A stretch of 29,307 bases of DNA from Cerioporus squamosus (Eukaryota; Basidiomycota; Agaricomycetes; Polyporales; Polyporaceae). The notes beneath the pieces are model-generated. The model worked only from the letters and a program-made list of their open reading frames with translations. It did no database searches and was not told the DNA's origin. Both the position numbers and the translations under genes were made by a program. This document shows, piece by piece, positions 1 through 9,369 of this stretch (position 1 is the first letter of the stretch; every line of letters starts with the position of its first letter). Location: contig JABYQS010000339.1 of NCBI GenBank assembly GCA_022592435.1, forward strand, positions 1 to 29,307, read 5' to 3'.

Positions 1-56
1 CGGCCACTAACGTGATAAATCCGACCCCACTGACCCGGACTCGTCCTGGCGGACGG

Positions 57-64
57 TATAAAAA
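57..64 (+). promoter_or_regulatory. TATA box of the O-methyltransferase gene
   Basis: A TATAAAAA element lies about 90 bases upstream of the start codon at 146, inside a C/T-rich leader. That is the usual spacing for a TATA box followed by a short 5' UTR in fungi. The assignment is by motif and position only. Confidence 0.6.
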
Positions 65-145
65 GCCACCCTTCCAGGCCCATTCCAACAATTGTCCCCC
101 ACGCCCTTCCACTACCTCATCTGTCTTCTCTGACATATACGCAAC

Positions 146-1201
146 ATGCCGCACGAGCCTAACCCGGAGTGGGTCCGCTCTGACCTGTACCACAATTCCT
201 TCCTCATTGCTCGCGACGACGCGCTCGAGAGTGCCCGCAAGAACAGCGCCGACAAAGGGCTTCCTGAGATAGCAGTCAGCGCTGCTCAGGGCAAGTTGCT
301 CAACCTGCACGCGCGTAGCATTGGCGCAAAGAGGATACTCGAAGTTGGAACTCTTGGAGGGTGAGCCTGTTCACTTGCGGAATTGGAACGCGTGCATACT
401 GATCTGAATTCGTGAATCACAGGTACTCTACCATCTGGCTCGGACGTGCATTGCCTGAGGACGGCGAGCTCGTTACCTTCGAGCTTTCCGAGAAACATGC
501 CAAGGTTCGTTACAAGTCAGCAGAGTCTCTACATAGACAGTACTAGTACGCTAGTGTGTTTCGTCTCTCGTACGGGTGGGCGATGCTAGCGATGTCGGCC
601 TCCTTGCGCAGCGTATGCCAGGCCATCTTTCACCGCGAGGAAGGCACATCGCCATGTAATAGTGGTGGTCGCGGACCGTCCTGTGCAGGCAGGATGACGC
701 CATCTGGCTGGATCTATCGGACTGCTGCACACCAGGTTCCGCGAGTTCCGTGCTCATACTTGTTCAGGTCGCCCAAGAGAACATCGACTACGCCGGACTG
801 ACATCCAAGGTCAAGATCGTGCTCGGTCCCGCCGCTGAGTCCCTCAAGAAACTTCCCTCCGAACCGAAGTGGGATCTCGTCTTCATTGACGCAGACAAGC
901 CCAGCAATCTCACCTACCTGCTGGAGGCCGAGCGGCTCGTTCGTAAGGGCGGGGTGATCGTGCGTATCAAATGCCTGTGCTCACTCCTTCCCTCATTGAC
1001 CGCCCGTCTTACAACGCTCAGATCGTGGACAACGTCGTGCGCCAAGGACGCGTCGCCGACCCCGATGCCAACGACGACAATGTTGTTGGCGTGCGCAAGA
1101 TGCTCGAGCATCTCAAGACGGACAAGAACGTCGACGCGACCACTATTGCTACGGTCGGAGAGAAGGGCTATGACGGCTTCATGTATGCCATACGCCTGTA
1201 A
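146..1201 (+). CDS. Class I SAM-dependent O-methyltransferase (caffeoyl-CoA/catechol O-methyltransferase-like)
   Basis: Four exons give a 222-residue protein: 146-360, 423-504, 768-959 and 1022-1201, stop TAA. All joins keep frame. The SAM motif ILEVGTLGGYSTIWLGRAL is created by the first splice, followed by ELSEKHAKVAQENI, the acidic metal-binding motif FIDADK, and VDNVVRQGRV, the usual second metal motif with its Asp-Asn pair. The length is typical of the small, soluble, Mg2+-dependent family that methylates catechol-type hydroxyls in bacteria, plants and fungi. No signal peptide is present, so a cytosolic enzyme is expected. The substrate cannot be told from sequence. Intron 2 is 263 nt, far longer than the neighbouring introns of about 60 nt. 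It converges with the adaptin gene, with 275 bases between the two stops. Family assignment is strong; substrate is unknown. Confidence 0.9.
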
Positions 1202-1476
1202 AGGCTCTGGAGACAACGATAGGACGGAAGTGTAAGATCAGGTGTAGCGGAGGGGAATGGCATATGCGCTTGTACAATCTGTAGATCAAGTGTACTACAA
1301 CTGCCATCGAGATTCGACAGTACCAGCGACGAGCATCACGTCTGGCCGTGCAGTTATGATAGGCAGCGACAACTGTCGGACAATGCGTAGACTGTTCGAA
1401 ACTTGTCAGACCGAAGAGGAGGTGAGCGCGATAAACTACATCCTGAAAATAATATACAAGCACGCAAACAGCATCG

Positions 1477-4176
1477 TCATATCATATCTAGCAGATCCTT
1501 GTTCTGTGGCCGAGGCTCGTCAGCCAAGTACCCTCCAAACGCACTGTCCAACGCGGCATACGGATCTGCAGAAGCAGCCGGAGACACCACGCCATCGTCG
1601 TCGTCGCCCTCGCCGTCGTTGCTCGGGGTCTCCTGGGACGCACTCGTGCCCATGAGGTGCGCAGAGGCTCGTTGGCTCCGTTGGCCCCGTTCTCATTCTG
1701 CGCAGGCTCGCCGTCGGTCTGCACGAGGGTACCGGTGACAGCGCCCGTGCTCGTGAGCTCCGGAGGCCCCGGCCCAGGTACTACGACGGCAGCTGGAGGA
1801 AGGTTGGCACGCGAGATGGGTACGAGCACTTGTCGCGACAACGGGTTGAGCGCAGGACTGTCTGCTAGGGCCTTTCCGGTCGCGTTCCGGATGAACGTCT
1901 GTCATTGATCGTGCTCGTTAGTTCTGCGCCAGTTACGCAAGGTGAAGATGTACGCACCTCTGGGTTCTTGTGGTAGATACTGCCCAACGTCCCGGTGTGC
2001 AGCAGAAGCTGGTCGAGTGCACCGCGATCCATGCGGTCGGCGTCGGTCGTGATCGCGGGCTTCTCAGCGAGCACAATCTCGCCCGCGACGGCGGGGTTGA
2101 TTGCGAGCATGCGCCAATACATGAATCCGCGATCCCGCAGGTCTGGGTTGTCGACTTCCTCCGTAGCCCACTTGAGCACCTTGTGTACGAGCGCCTTGGT
2201 CGTGTCCGAATGTGCCTTGTAGATGAATAGTTTGACCGCAGCTGTTAGCAACGCCAGCTGGACCTAACACGAGAAGGATTAAACTTCAGCTGAGTTGATC
2301 CGGGTTGTGTGTGGAAGCGTATCCAACTGACCTCTGTGGGTTCCTCCAGGAAGGTGTACGTAAGGTCATCCATGAGTTCGTCGGCGTTGTCGATACGGTT
2401 TGCGAACTGCCCGATAATCCAGATGACGGCAGCCTTCGACTCCGGCTCGTCCAGCAGGTCTAGATGCTCGCACAACTTCGGGATGATGCCCTCATACTTC
2501 CCTGGGTATCGTCGGAAGACGTCCTTGATGACGATCACAGCTTCCTGGACCACATACGACACCTTCGTCTCGATGAGATCCAGCAGTGCCTGTATACACG
2601 AGTCCGCCGCCGGTTGAACCTTGATAGCAAGGCGGCCGATGGACCGTACAGCTTTGCGGACGAAGTCGACATCTACCTCAGATGCGTATCTTGACGCTGT
2701 CAGTAAATCGCCGAGCGAGGAACGAAAAGGACTCACTCCTGAAGCTCTGCTAGCACTTCCCTAGCGTTCTCTTCTCGTGCCAGACGATACATGATTTCTA
2801 GCTTTGCCAGTTTCACGTATATTGGGTCGTTATATTTGCAGAAGAACACCTTCACGTCATTCTTCAGGACCGACGGTCTCCGCTGGATGATGAGCAGGAT
2901 GTTCCGCAATGCAACGTATTGCACTTCAGGACCAGAGGATAGTAGCGTGACTGGACCAGGGCGCGGTGAAATTACAAACGGACAAACCGGGCTAGGAGAC
3001 ACGTACCGAGAGGCGGACCCATCTTCTTGCAGATGTACTCCATGAGCTTACGGTTCTCCATGTAATTCATGAGGTATAGCAAGACTTTGATGGCCGTCAG
3101 GACAACCGCGGAGTTAGCGTGGTTTAGTTGCACTATGACACGCTCTGCCATCATCTCTGCGTCTACATGTCGCTCGGGGACAAAGCGCAAGAGCGAGTCC
3201 AGGATGTAGATGGTCCCCCACCTAACAACGATGAGCCCCGCTAGAACCGTCGCAGAAGGTGAGAAGAGAATGCTTACTCGGAACTCTCGCCCAGTGCAGT
3301 CAGAAGCTTGTTAGCCACAGTGAGATTGAGCTTGAATATTACGCCGTCTTGTCTATCTCCAATCTCTGACAGCGCTGCTACCGCGTTCGCCACAACTGTC
3401 GCGTTGGAGTCGAGCAGTAGGTCTCGTAGCATCTCCACGAATCCACCCTTCTCCGCCTTTCGTGGGTCCGCGGTGTATAGCTTGGCGACACAAATAGCTG
3501 CAGTTTTGCGCACGTAGGGGTCCCGGTCCTTGAGACAGTGTCTTAGCTGGTCCGTGAGGGCCTCGATGACGATGGGGGTGGGTATGTAGGACATGGTGCG
3601 GATGGCAAGTGCGCGGACTAGGGGATTACGGTCATTACAGTCCTGAACGTTGTCAACAATTCTCTGAACCAGTCATGTCATGAACACCGCGTACCTGCAG
3701 GAAACTCGGAATGACCAAATGCAGCTGGTCGGCCTTCTGACGACCGTAGCACACGAGGAAGAGGTAGACCACTGCCAAGGCACTCAGCAACCGCGCGCAC
3801 TAGCACGGCCTTGAACCAGCACTCACTCTTCTTGATCTCCAGCAACGGCGTCCCAAGGGATTGCACTACATCCGTGAACAGGGGAGACACTGCACACCCA
3901 CCAGTATCCCGTAAGCGTCGCGTCTCGCTGACGGCACTAGAGAGCCTGCTCACTGTCATTGCCCATCGTGATATTAGCGACAATCTTCTTCAGAACGGTC
4001 TTTCGCTTCGTGAACTTCTTGTCCTTGCTCTCCGCGGCCTCCAGCTCTGCGCGGAATTCCTACATGCTCGGAGTTCATCCCCGCGCTCCCGGCATGGACG
4101 GACGGACGTGGTGATCGCGCACCTGGATCTTGCCCCGCGTGAAGAACTTGGCATCCTGGCCGCCTTGTCCGCTCAT
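1477..4176 (-). CDS. AP-1 clathrin adaptor complex, beta subunit (beta-adaptin)
   Basis: This is the large beta subunit of the heterotetrameric clathrin adaptor that sorts cargo between the trans-Golgi network and endosomes. Ten exons: 4176-4123, 4059-3954, 3889-3827, 3771-3695, 3642-3278, 3221-3007, 2950-2737, 2689-2332, 2263-1958, and 1898 to about 1477. The first nine sum to 586 codons in frame. They encode the HEAT-repeat trunk, with segments such as [38 protein letters not shown] and [18 protein letters not shown]. After the trunk comes a short Pro/Ala-rich hinge and no appendage domain, as is common for fungal AP-1 beta (about 725 residues in all). The last exon has a problem: the hinge reads in one frame to about 1655, whereas the expected acidic tail ending KDLLDMI reads in another to the TGA at 1477-1479. 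Either a further intron lies at about 1633-1732 or one base is missing. Start chosen at [12 protein letters not shown], the first Met before the conserved KFFTRGK motif. Confidence 0.92.
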
Positions 4177-4335
4177 CTTAACGGAGACGGTGAAGGAGTA
4201 GTCGGGTGTATGGTCGAACGCAAGACCGGGATGCGAGCTGGGGCACCGAGGCAGTCGTCGGATGGGAAGCAAGTCAAGCTGGGGAAGCAGGCGCCCAGTT
4301 GTAGTAGCTTGCTCCAGGACCCCCGAATGCGCGCT

Positions 4336-4464
4336 TATAGGTTATATCCCGGCCGGGCCCATTTTGGTCATTTTCGGGGGTCCCCCGGAGGGCCCATTTT
4401 CGGGGTTTGGCCTATAACATGGGCCCGGGTCCGCCGTTTTCGGGGGCTCCCAGGATATAACATC
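4336..4464. repeat. Repeat block 1, degenerate TTTTCGGGG/TATAACAT units
   Basis: Three to four imperfect copies of a unit that begins ATTTTCGGGG, continues through a G/C-rich stretch with GGGCCC, and ends (G/C)ATATAACAT or close to it. All copies have the same orientation. The segment at 4395-4418 (CATTTTCGGGGTTTGGC followed by CTATAAC) recurs with one mismatch at 5041-5064 in block 2. Confidence 0.75.
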
Positions 4465-4484
4465 TAGACGCCGGCCGGGCGCCT

Positions 4485-4515
4485 CCGAGTCTGGCAGTCG
4501 GCCTGCCGGACTCGG
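4485..4515. repeat. 31-nt inverted repeat (hairpin)
   Basis: Arms of 13 bases, CCGAGTCTGGCAG at 4485-4497 and CTGCCGGACTCGG at 4503-4515, pair with one mismatch (a G-T wobble in RNA) around a 5-base loop. It sits just downstream of repeat block 1. Its role is unknown. It could be part of a decayed mobile element or a transcribed structure. Confidence 0.6.
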
Positions 4516-4957
4516 ATACCGTAGGCACCGCTAGTTAGAACGACTGAACATCTATGTGTTCAGTACTTACAAGCTACAACGCGTGTTATGCACATTGCAG
4601 CATCCAGCTTGTCTCAAGAAAATCTTGGTATTGTAGATATGTCGATGTCCGTGGTCGCGATATTGATACTTGAAAGGGAGACGACTTCCCAAGGCGTTCA
4701 CTGGTATCACTGCACGATTTCGGCATGTGTCGCGACTCACGTGGTGCATCTCACGACAGGCATTAATGGGGCATGGTTCGGGTCTGGAACAGGCTTGTAA
4801 CAGGACGGGTAATGGTCTCCTGGTTCAATACAAGGCTGGTTCAGCTCCGGAGCGCCCGGTACAAATTTGTTCGAACTCCGATCGCGAAGATCACAGTAAG
4901 TATGTGGTACTTACTTACTGGGCTTCGAGGCTCGAGGCCGTCTCAAGAGGTCTCGAA

Positions 4958-5132
4958 GGGTACTTTTCGGGGGTCTGACGGATACAACATGGCCTGTCGA
5001 GGTCCATTTTCGGGCCTATAACATGCGCCCTTCAGACCCGCATTTTCGGGGTTTGGCATATAACTTTCCGGGCCCTTCGGGCCCATTTTCGGGGGTTTCG
5101 GGATATAAGCTGTAAGCGCGCATTCGGGGGTC
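4958..5132. repeat. Repeat block 2, same family as block 1
   Basis: Four to five further copies of the TTTTCGGGG ... TATAAC unit, in the same orientation as block 1 and about 500 bases away. One copy contains the palindrome GGGCCCTTCGGGCCC at 5070-5084. The block ends about 40 bases before the NEPRO-like start codon, so it lies in that gene's promoter or 5' UTR. Confidence 0.75.
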
Positions 5133-5172
5133 CTCTTGCTCCTCTCCCTCGTGTTTCATGTGCACGGCTGCG

Positions 5173-6538
5173 ATGGCTCCTCGTCGACATGTTCACCCGC
5201 CTCTTGCAAGCTACTTGTCGAGATCATCTCTGGGACCGGACAAGTCTCCTGCTATCGACTCAGTGCTGAAGCAACTCAAGGCATGCTCGCGGAGGCTACA
5301 GGCGGCGCTCGCAAGCCATCGCACCGAGCTCCAAGTGCTCGAAAGACTGTACTACAAGGGCAAGAACCAACACCGGACAGCACTTTTCTGGCAGCGGGTT
5401 GCGGAGATGAGGAAGCTTGGAGAGCGCGTGGACGAGATGCACACAGACGACGTCGTGGAGAGCCTCCGGCTGTCCTTCTGGGGCGAGCCATCTGGGCGGA
5501 CGTGAGTGCTGCCCTCAGACATGGTTGGAGGTGTTATACAGAAGTTTCATATGTTGATACAGAACGAAGATATTGAAAGGTCCGTGGACGCATTATCCTG
5601 ATGCGAAGCCATTGCTGTTCGTGCTGGAGAGGTGCAGCGCGTGCTGCATGCTCATCGACCGGGTAAGTGCCAGACGATTAGTACGTTCCATTCGCAAGCA
5701 CAAAACTTACTATGTCTTCGTTTCAAGGCTCGAGAACGCCTTCTAGGTATATACGAGTGCGTTGTTCTCCTTGTCCCAATGGAGTAGTGTTCATATATAT
5801 GCGGGCAGGTCATTCACGCTTATGATGCAAACCGGTGCTTTCCTTCAAATGATTGTCGTCCTCGCGGCTATTGCTTCTCGTATAAGACTGCTTCTGGTCG
5901 AAGTGAGGGCCGCGCTCGAGGTCTCTTGGTCCGCGAGCTATAGAGCGCTGCAAACCATATTTGTAAGACCCTTCTCCATAGCCCCAGAGCGGAGTGTTGA
6001 CATCTCTGTAGCCTTCTGAGGCCCACACAGTGAAGCTGTTGCTCAAGAGCGTCGAAGCGGACGCAGCTTCGAGTGATGTCGGATCGTCGCTCCCGCAGTC
6101 AAGGGCACTCAGTTCCGCACCGACTCTGGTGGAAGTACACGAAGAGGATCTGGGGGACACTATGTCTCGACCCGTCCGGTCAGCAACTCTGACGGAGGAG
6201 CAGTCATGCACGAGTATCGTTTCCTTGAGGAAGCCTGCCTCGCTCCCGCAAGAGGAAGAGGCGATGGATCCTGGGGCCTTCTCGCTCGCGACTGAACTTC
6301 GCAGAAACGAAAGCAACCGTGAGTCGCTCTAGGTTGTCACTCTTTACACTTCCGCTGAGGCGTGCATGCAGCAGAGGTACCGCCGACGTCGCACTTGGTC
6401 CCGCCCGAAGTCATCGTGGTTCCCTCGAGCCAGTCGACGACCAATGCCCCCAAGCGTAAGAAGACTGAGGGCGACAAACCGAAGCCAGCGAAGGAAAAGA
6501 AGAAACGGGACGCAATTGACGACATCTTCGGTTTCTAA
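5173..6538 (+). CDS. NEPRO-like (nucleolus and neural progenitor protein) family protein
   Basis: Six exons encode 358 residues: 5173-5501, 5563-5662, 5728-5756 (only 29 nt), 5809-5962, 6021-6318 and 6372-6538, stop TAA. The N-terminal half reads LASYLSRSSLG, then LKQLKACSRRLQAALASH, LERLYYKGKNQHRTALFWQR and ILKGPWTHYPDAKPLLFVLE. I recognise this as the fungal version of the NEPRO N-terminal domain. The C-terminus is Lys-rich and ends with KKKRDAIDDIFGF, a short basic-acidic tail often retained in nucleolar RNA-processing factors. In animals NEPRO is nucleolar and linked to RNase MRP; a role in rRNA processing here is inference. Start chosen at MAPRRH (5173) rather than an upstream in-frame ATG at 5158. 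The acceptor before exon 5 is a weak GAG. It converges on the SQR gene, with 153 bases between them. Confidence 0.75.
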
Positions 6539-6691
6539 CCTCCGTTAGCCCCAGCGACTGCTTGTAACATACATAGCATGGTGCGATACAAACGCGGTTC
6601 GTCTACGCAGACGCAGACGACGCACGAACATACGAGAGAAGGGACATATATCCAGGAACTGTACAACTACTTGCTATGACTAGCCGGACAT

Positions 6692-8422
6692 CTATTGGCC
6701 GAACGTAGGCTTGAAGAAGCCCGACGATCCGAACCACTGGCCCTTGACCTGCGAGATACCTAACGTTTAGTAAGCCTCGCAAACGAGACGTCGGGAGTAC
6801 GCACCATGTAGTTCCAGTACACCCATGGGAAGAAGTCCTTCTTCAGGTAGTAGTAGGCTGAGCGAGGGATGGACTGGTCGCCGAGGTAGCTCGCGAACGA
6901 TTCCTTGGGCTCCAGACCGTACTTGAACTCAGCCAGCATAAGCTCGCCGTAGCCAGTAAGCAGCTAGAGAGCGTGGCATTAAGTAGACAGACGACGACGT
7001 AGGCAATCTAGGACTTACCGGGCAGCTGGTATATCCGTCGTAAGCCGCAGTAGCGACCTTCCCAGTGTCGACGACGGAGAACAGGTTCTCGGTCAATACC
7101 GGCGTCTGGGCCGTGATAGCAGCAGCGGTCTTGCTCGTTGGCAGGCTCGAGCAGTCGCCGAGTGCCCAGACGTTGCCGTACTCAGGGTTCGTGTGACGCA
7201 AAGTTCCCTGGTCTACGGACACCCACCCAGCCTGGTCAGCAATCGGCGAGTTCTTGATGACCTCGAGCGGGCCCATGGGCGGCGAGACGTGCAGGAGCGT
7301 GTAGTCGACGTCCACAGAGCCGTCTGCGGTTTTAAACGTGGCCTTGTGGGACTCCGGGTTCACGCTCACGAGGTTGTGCTGGAAGTTCGCGCCGACGCCG
7401 CGCTTGAGACGGAGCTCATTGAGTGCGTCCGAGTACTTCTTCACGCTGAACATAGAGGGCATGCCGGTGTAGAAGTCGACGGAGATATTGCTCCCACGTC
7501 CCGTCTTCTGGTACCTGTCCCAGGCCATCCACATGATTTTTTGGGGAGCTAGGGGGTGTCACGATTGAGCGAGCAGGCGGTGGATGAATGAGTGCAAACA
7601 CGCACCTCCTGCGCACTTGATAACACCCGCAGGCTGGGTAAAGATAGCCTTGCCCGACCGGAGCGCATCGATATCCTTCCACGCCTTGTCGCAGGTCTGG
7701 TAGGAGTAGATCGAGGACACACCAGAGCTCGGATCCGCAAGAGCCTTCTCGAGGCCCGGAATCGAGGACCAGTTAATCTGCAGACCGGTGGCAACGACCA
7801 GACTCTCATAGCCAATCTTGCGCCCTGAAGATGTGGTGACGGAGGACGCTTTGGGGTCGAACGTCTTCACGTTCTCAGGGATGTGGGCGAGGTGGGCAGG
7901 GATGAGATCGCTGAGCTTCCTGCGCGTGTCCTCCTTGTCCTTCAAGCCTGCGCCGACGAGAGTCCTGTCAAGGGCCGAAGCGTAAGTGACGTTGAGCGTC
8001 GGTCGGGATCACATATGCGTGTGCGTACCATCCGGGCTGGTGCAGATTCGGACCCGCGAGAGAAGGTGAGCGACCATAACGGGATGCTGCGCGCGACGAT
8101 CACCTGCGTACCTGGTAGTAATGATACTCGGCGGCGTCGAGGACCGCGATGTCGCCTTCGTTCAAGGCCTTGCCTGCGCTCTTGAAGCGGTTGTAAATTT
8201 GGTTCGCGACATTCAGTCCGCCGGAGCCTGGGGGAGCGCCGCGAGGCAACAATCAGACATGACACGGACGTGATTGATACGACATCGACATCATGCACGA
8301 AGACACGTACCCGCGCCGACAACGACGACCTTGAACTTGTCCTTGCTGCTTGCGGAGGTGCTTGCCCAGCGGGCAGCCGAGGGTGCGGACCTCGCGAGCG
8401 CTTGCGACCGGAGAGCGAGCAT
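6692..8422 (-). CDS. Sulfide:quinone oxidoreductase, mitochondrial
   Basis: This FAD enzyme oxidises sulfide to protein-bound or carrier persulfide and passes electrons to ubiquinone in the inner mitochondrial membrane. Seven exons give 446 residues: 8422-8311, 8227-8112, 8036-8029 (8 nt), 7964-7606, 7548-7019, 6963-6805 and 6748-6692, stop TAG. The N-terminus (LALRSQALARSAPSAARWAS) is an Arg/Ser/Ala-rich mitochondrial presequence. A dinucleotide-binding GAGSGGLNVA follows, built across the first splice. The two catalytic cysteines expected in the eukaryotic type II family are present: Cys196 in KCAGAPQK and Cys374 in GYTSCPLLTGYGE. The length matches human SQOR and fission-yeast Hmt2. The 8-nt exon is required to form PGWTLVGAGLK at the start of a conserved segment. 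Neighbours are unrelated. Confidence 0.93.
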
Positions 8423-9369
8423 GTTCGCAGATTTCGGAGAACAAAGAGCGTGGTAGTGGTGTAGATGAAGCAGGAAGACCGCAGCGCGCAGACGAGCTAT
8501 ATGGTCAGACGAGCAATTCGGAATCAAGCAGACAATTCGGAATGAGGACGTCGAGGCGCAGCGAGCCACCTCCCGCCGGGCGCGTACCGCGACCCGATTC
8601 GTCATCATGAGCAAGCCCGGCTTTCACGGAGTCCCTCGCCACCGTCCTCAGCCTCCCGACGGCTGTCGACCACGGCGTGCAGAGCGTACTGGACGGCTCG
8701 CGCAACAGATGAGACAGCTTCAGCGATATATCGCACGTCGAGCAGCGCGCAGGAGTCGCGACTTGATCATGATGATGTATGCAGGTCAGTCCAGGCCGGC
8801 GCATCGGAACCGCAACAACAGCCTGAGCTGGCTGAGTGGCTCACTGCGAGTCTCCATCCCAACGGCGCTCTCCCTTTCCCTCCTTCACCCACGCACGGCG
8901 GCCTCGCCTTCCCATCCGAGAGCTGGTCTGGACGAACTGCTGGCAGTTCACTTAACGTCCTGTCGCCCTCTTGACTCACCGCCGTCGCGCCCAAGTCGCC
9001 CAAGTGTCGCACAGCCCCGGTCTACGCCTGTCCAGCCGGCCCAACGCATGCCCTTGGAGCAGGAACGGTGCCATTCTGACGAGCTGCGAGACTTGTAGAC
9101 GCATTCGACGGTTACGACGTCTGTCACTCCCACAGTCAACTGATAGAGATATAACAGCGGTTACGGTACGCTCCCGGTTCCCGTCTCTTCGAACCTTCGC
9201 AGTCCCCGCGCCGCGGGCCGTCTCACTCTCCTTCCCTTCTTCAGTTCCTCGGTGTACTAGTTGTTCTCTCTACTACACCCGCTGGGCGGTCGTAGCACAT
9301 TCTTTCGCCAGCAGCAGGACTGACTTCGCCTCGCATCCTTGCGCCGGACCCTTCTTATCGCTTTTGCAC
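8423..9369. other. Intergenic region between divergent SQR and Mso1-like genes
   Basis: This is a 947-base divergent promoter region. The stretch from about 9170 to 9360 is C/T-rich and probably the 5' leader of the gene starting at 9370. Open frames here show biased Arg/Pro/Ser composition without recognisable motifs. I see no further gene. Confidence 0.55.

Larger units (their letters stand above)
4177..5172. other. Divergent intergenic region with repeat blocks
   Basis: About 1 kb lies between the divergent starts of the adaptin (-) and NEPRO-like (+) genes, so it must hold both promoters. I see no conserved coding segment in it. It contains two blocks of a degenerate GC-rich repeat and a 31-nt hairpin, listed separately. 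The 450 bases between the blocks are less GC-rich and unrecognised. Confidence 0.7.

Noticed and set aside
3643..3694. Apparent deletion of a conserved segment in beta-adaptin
   Set aside because: A first reading suggested a 31-base intron and missing residues, but a 52-base intron ending at CGTTCAG restores an ungapped alignment to the family (MVYLFL ... [10 protein letters not shown]).
4800..4900. tRNA-like T-loop (GTTCGAACTCC)
   Set aside because: No matching acceptor, D or anticodon arms could be folded around it.
8607..9098. 163-codon frame upstream of the Mso1-like gene
   Set aside because: Pro/Ser/Arg-rich chance frame in a divergent promoter region; no motif and no splice continuity with the gene at 9370.
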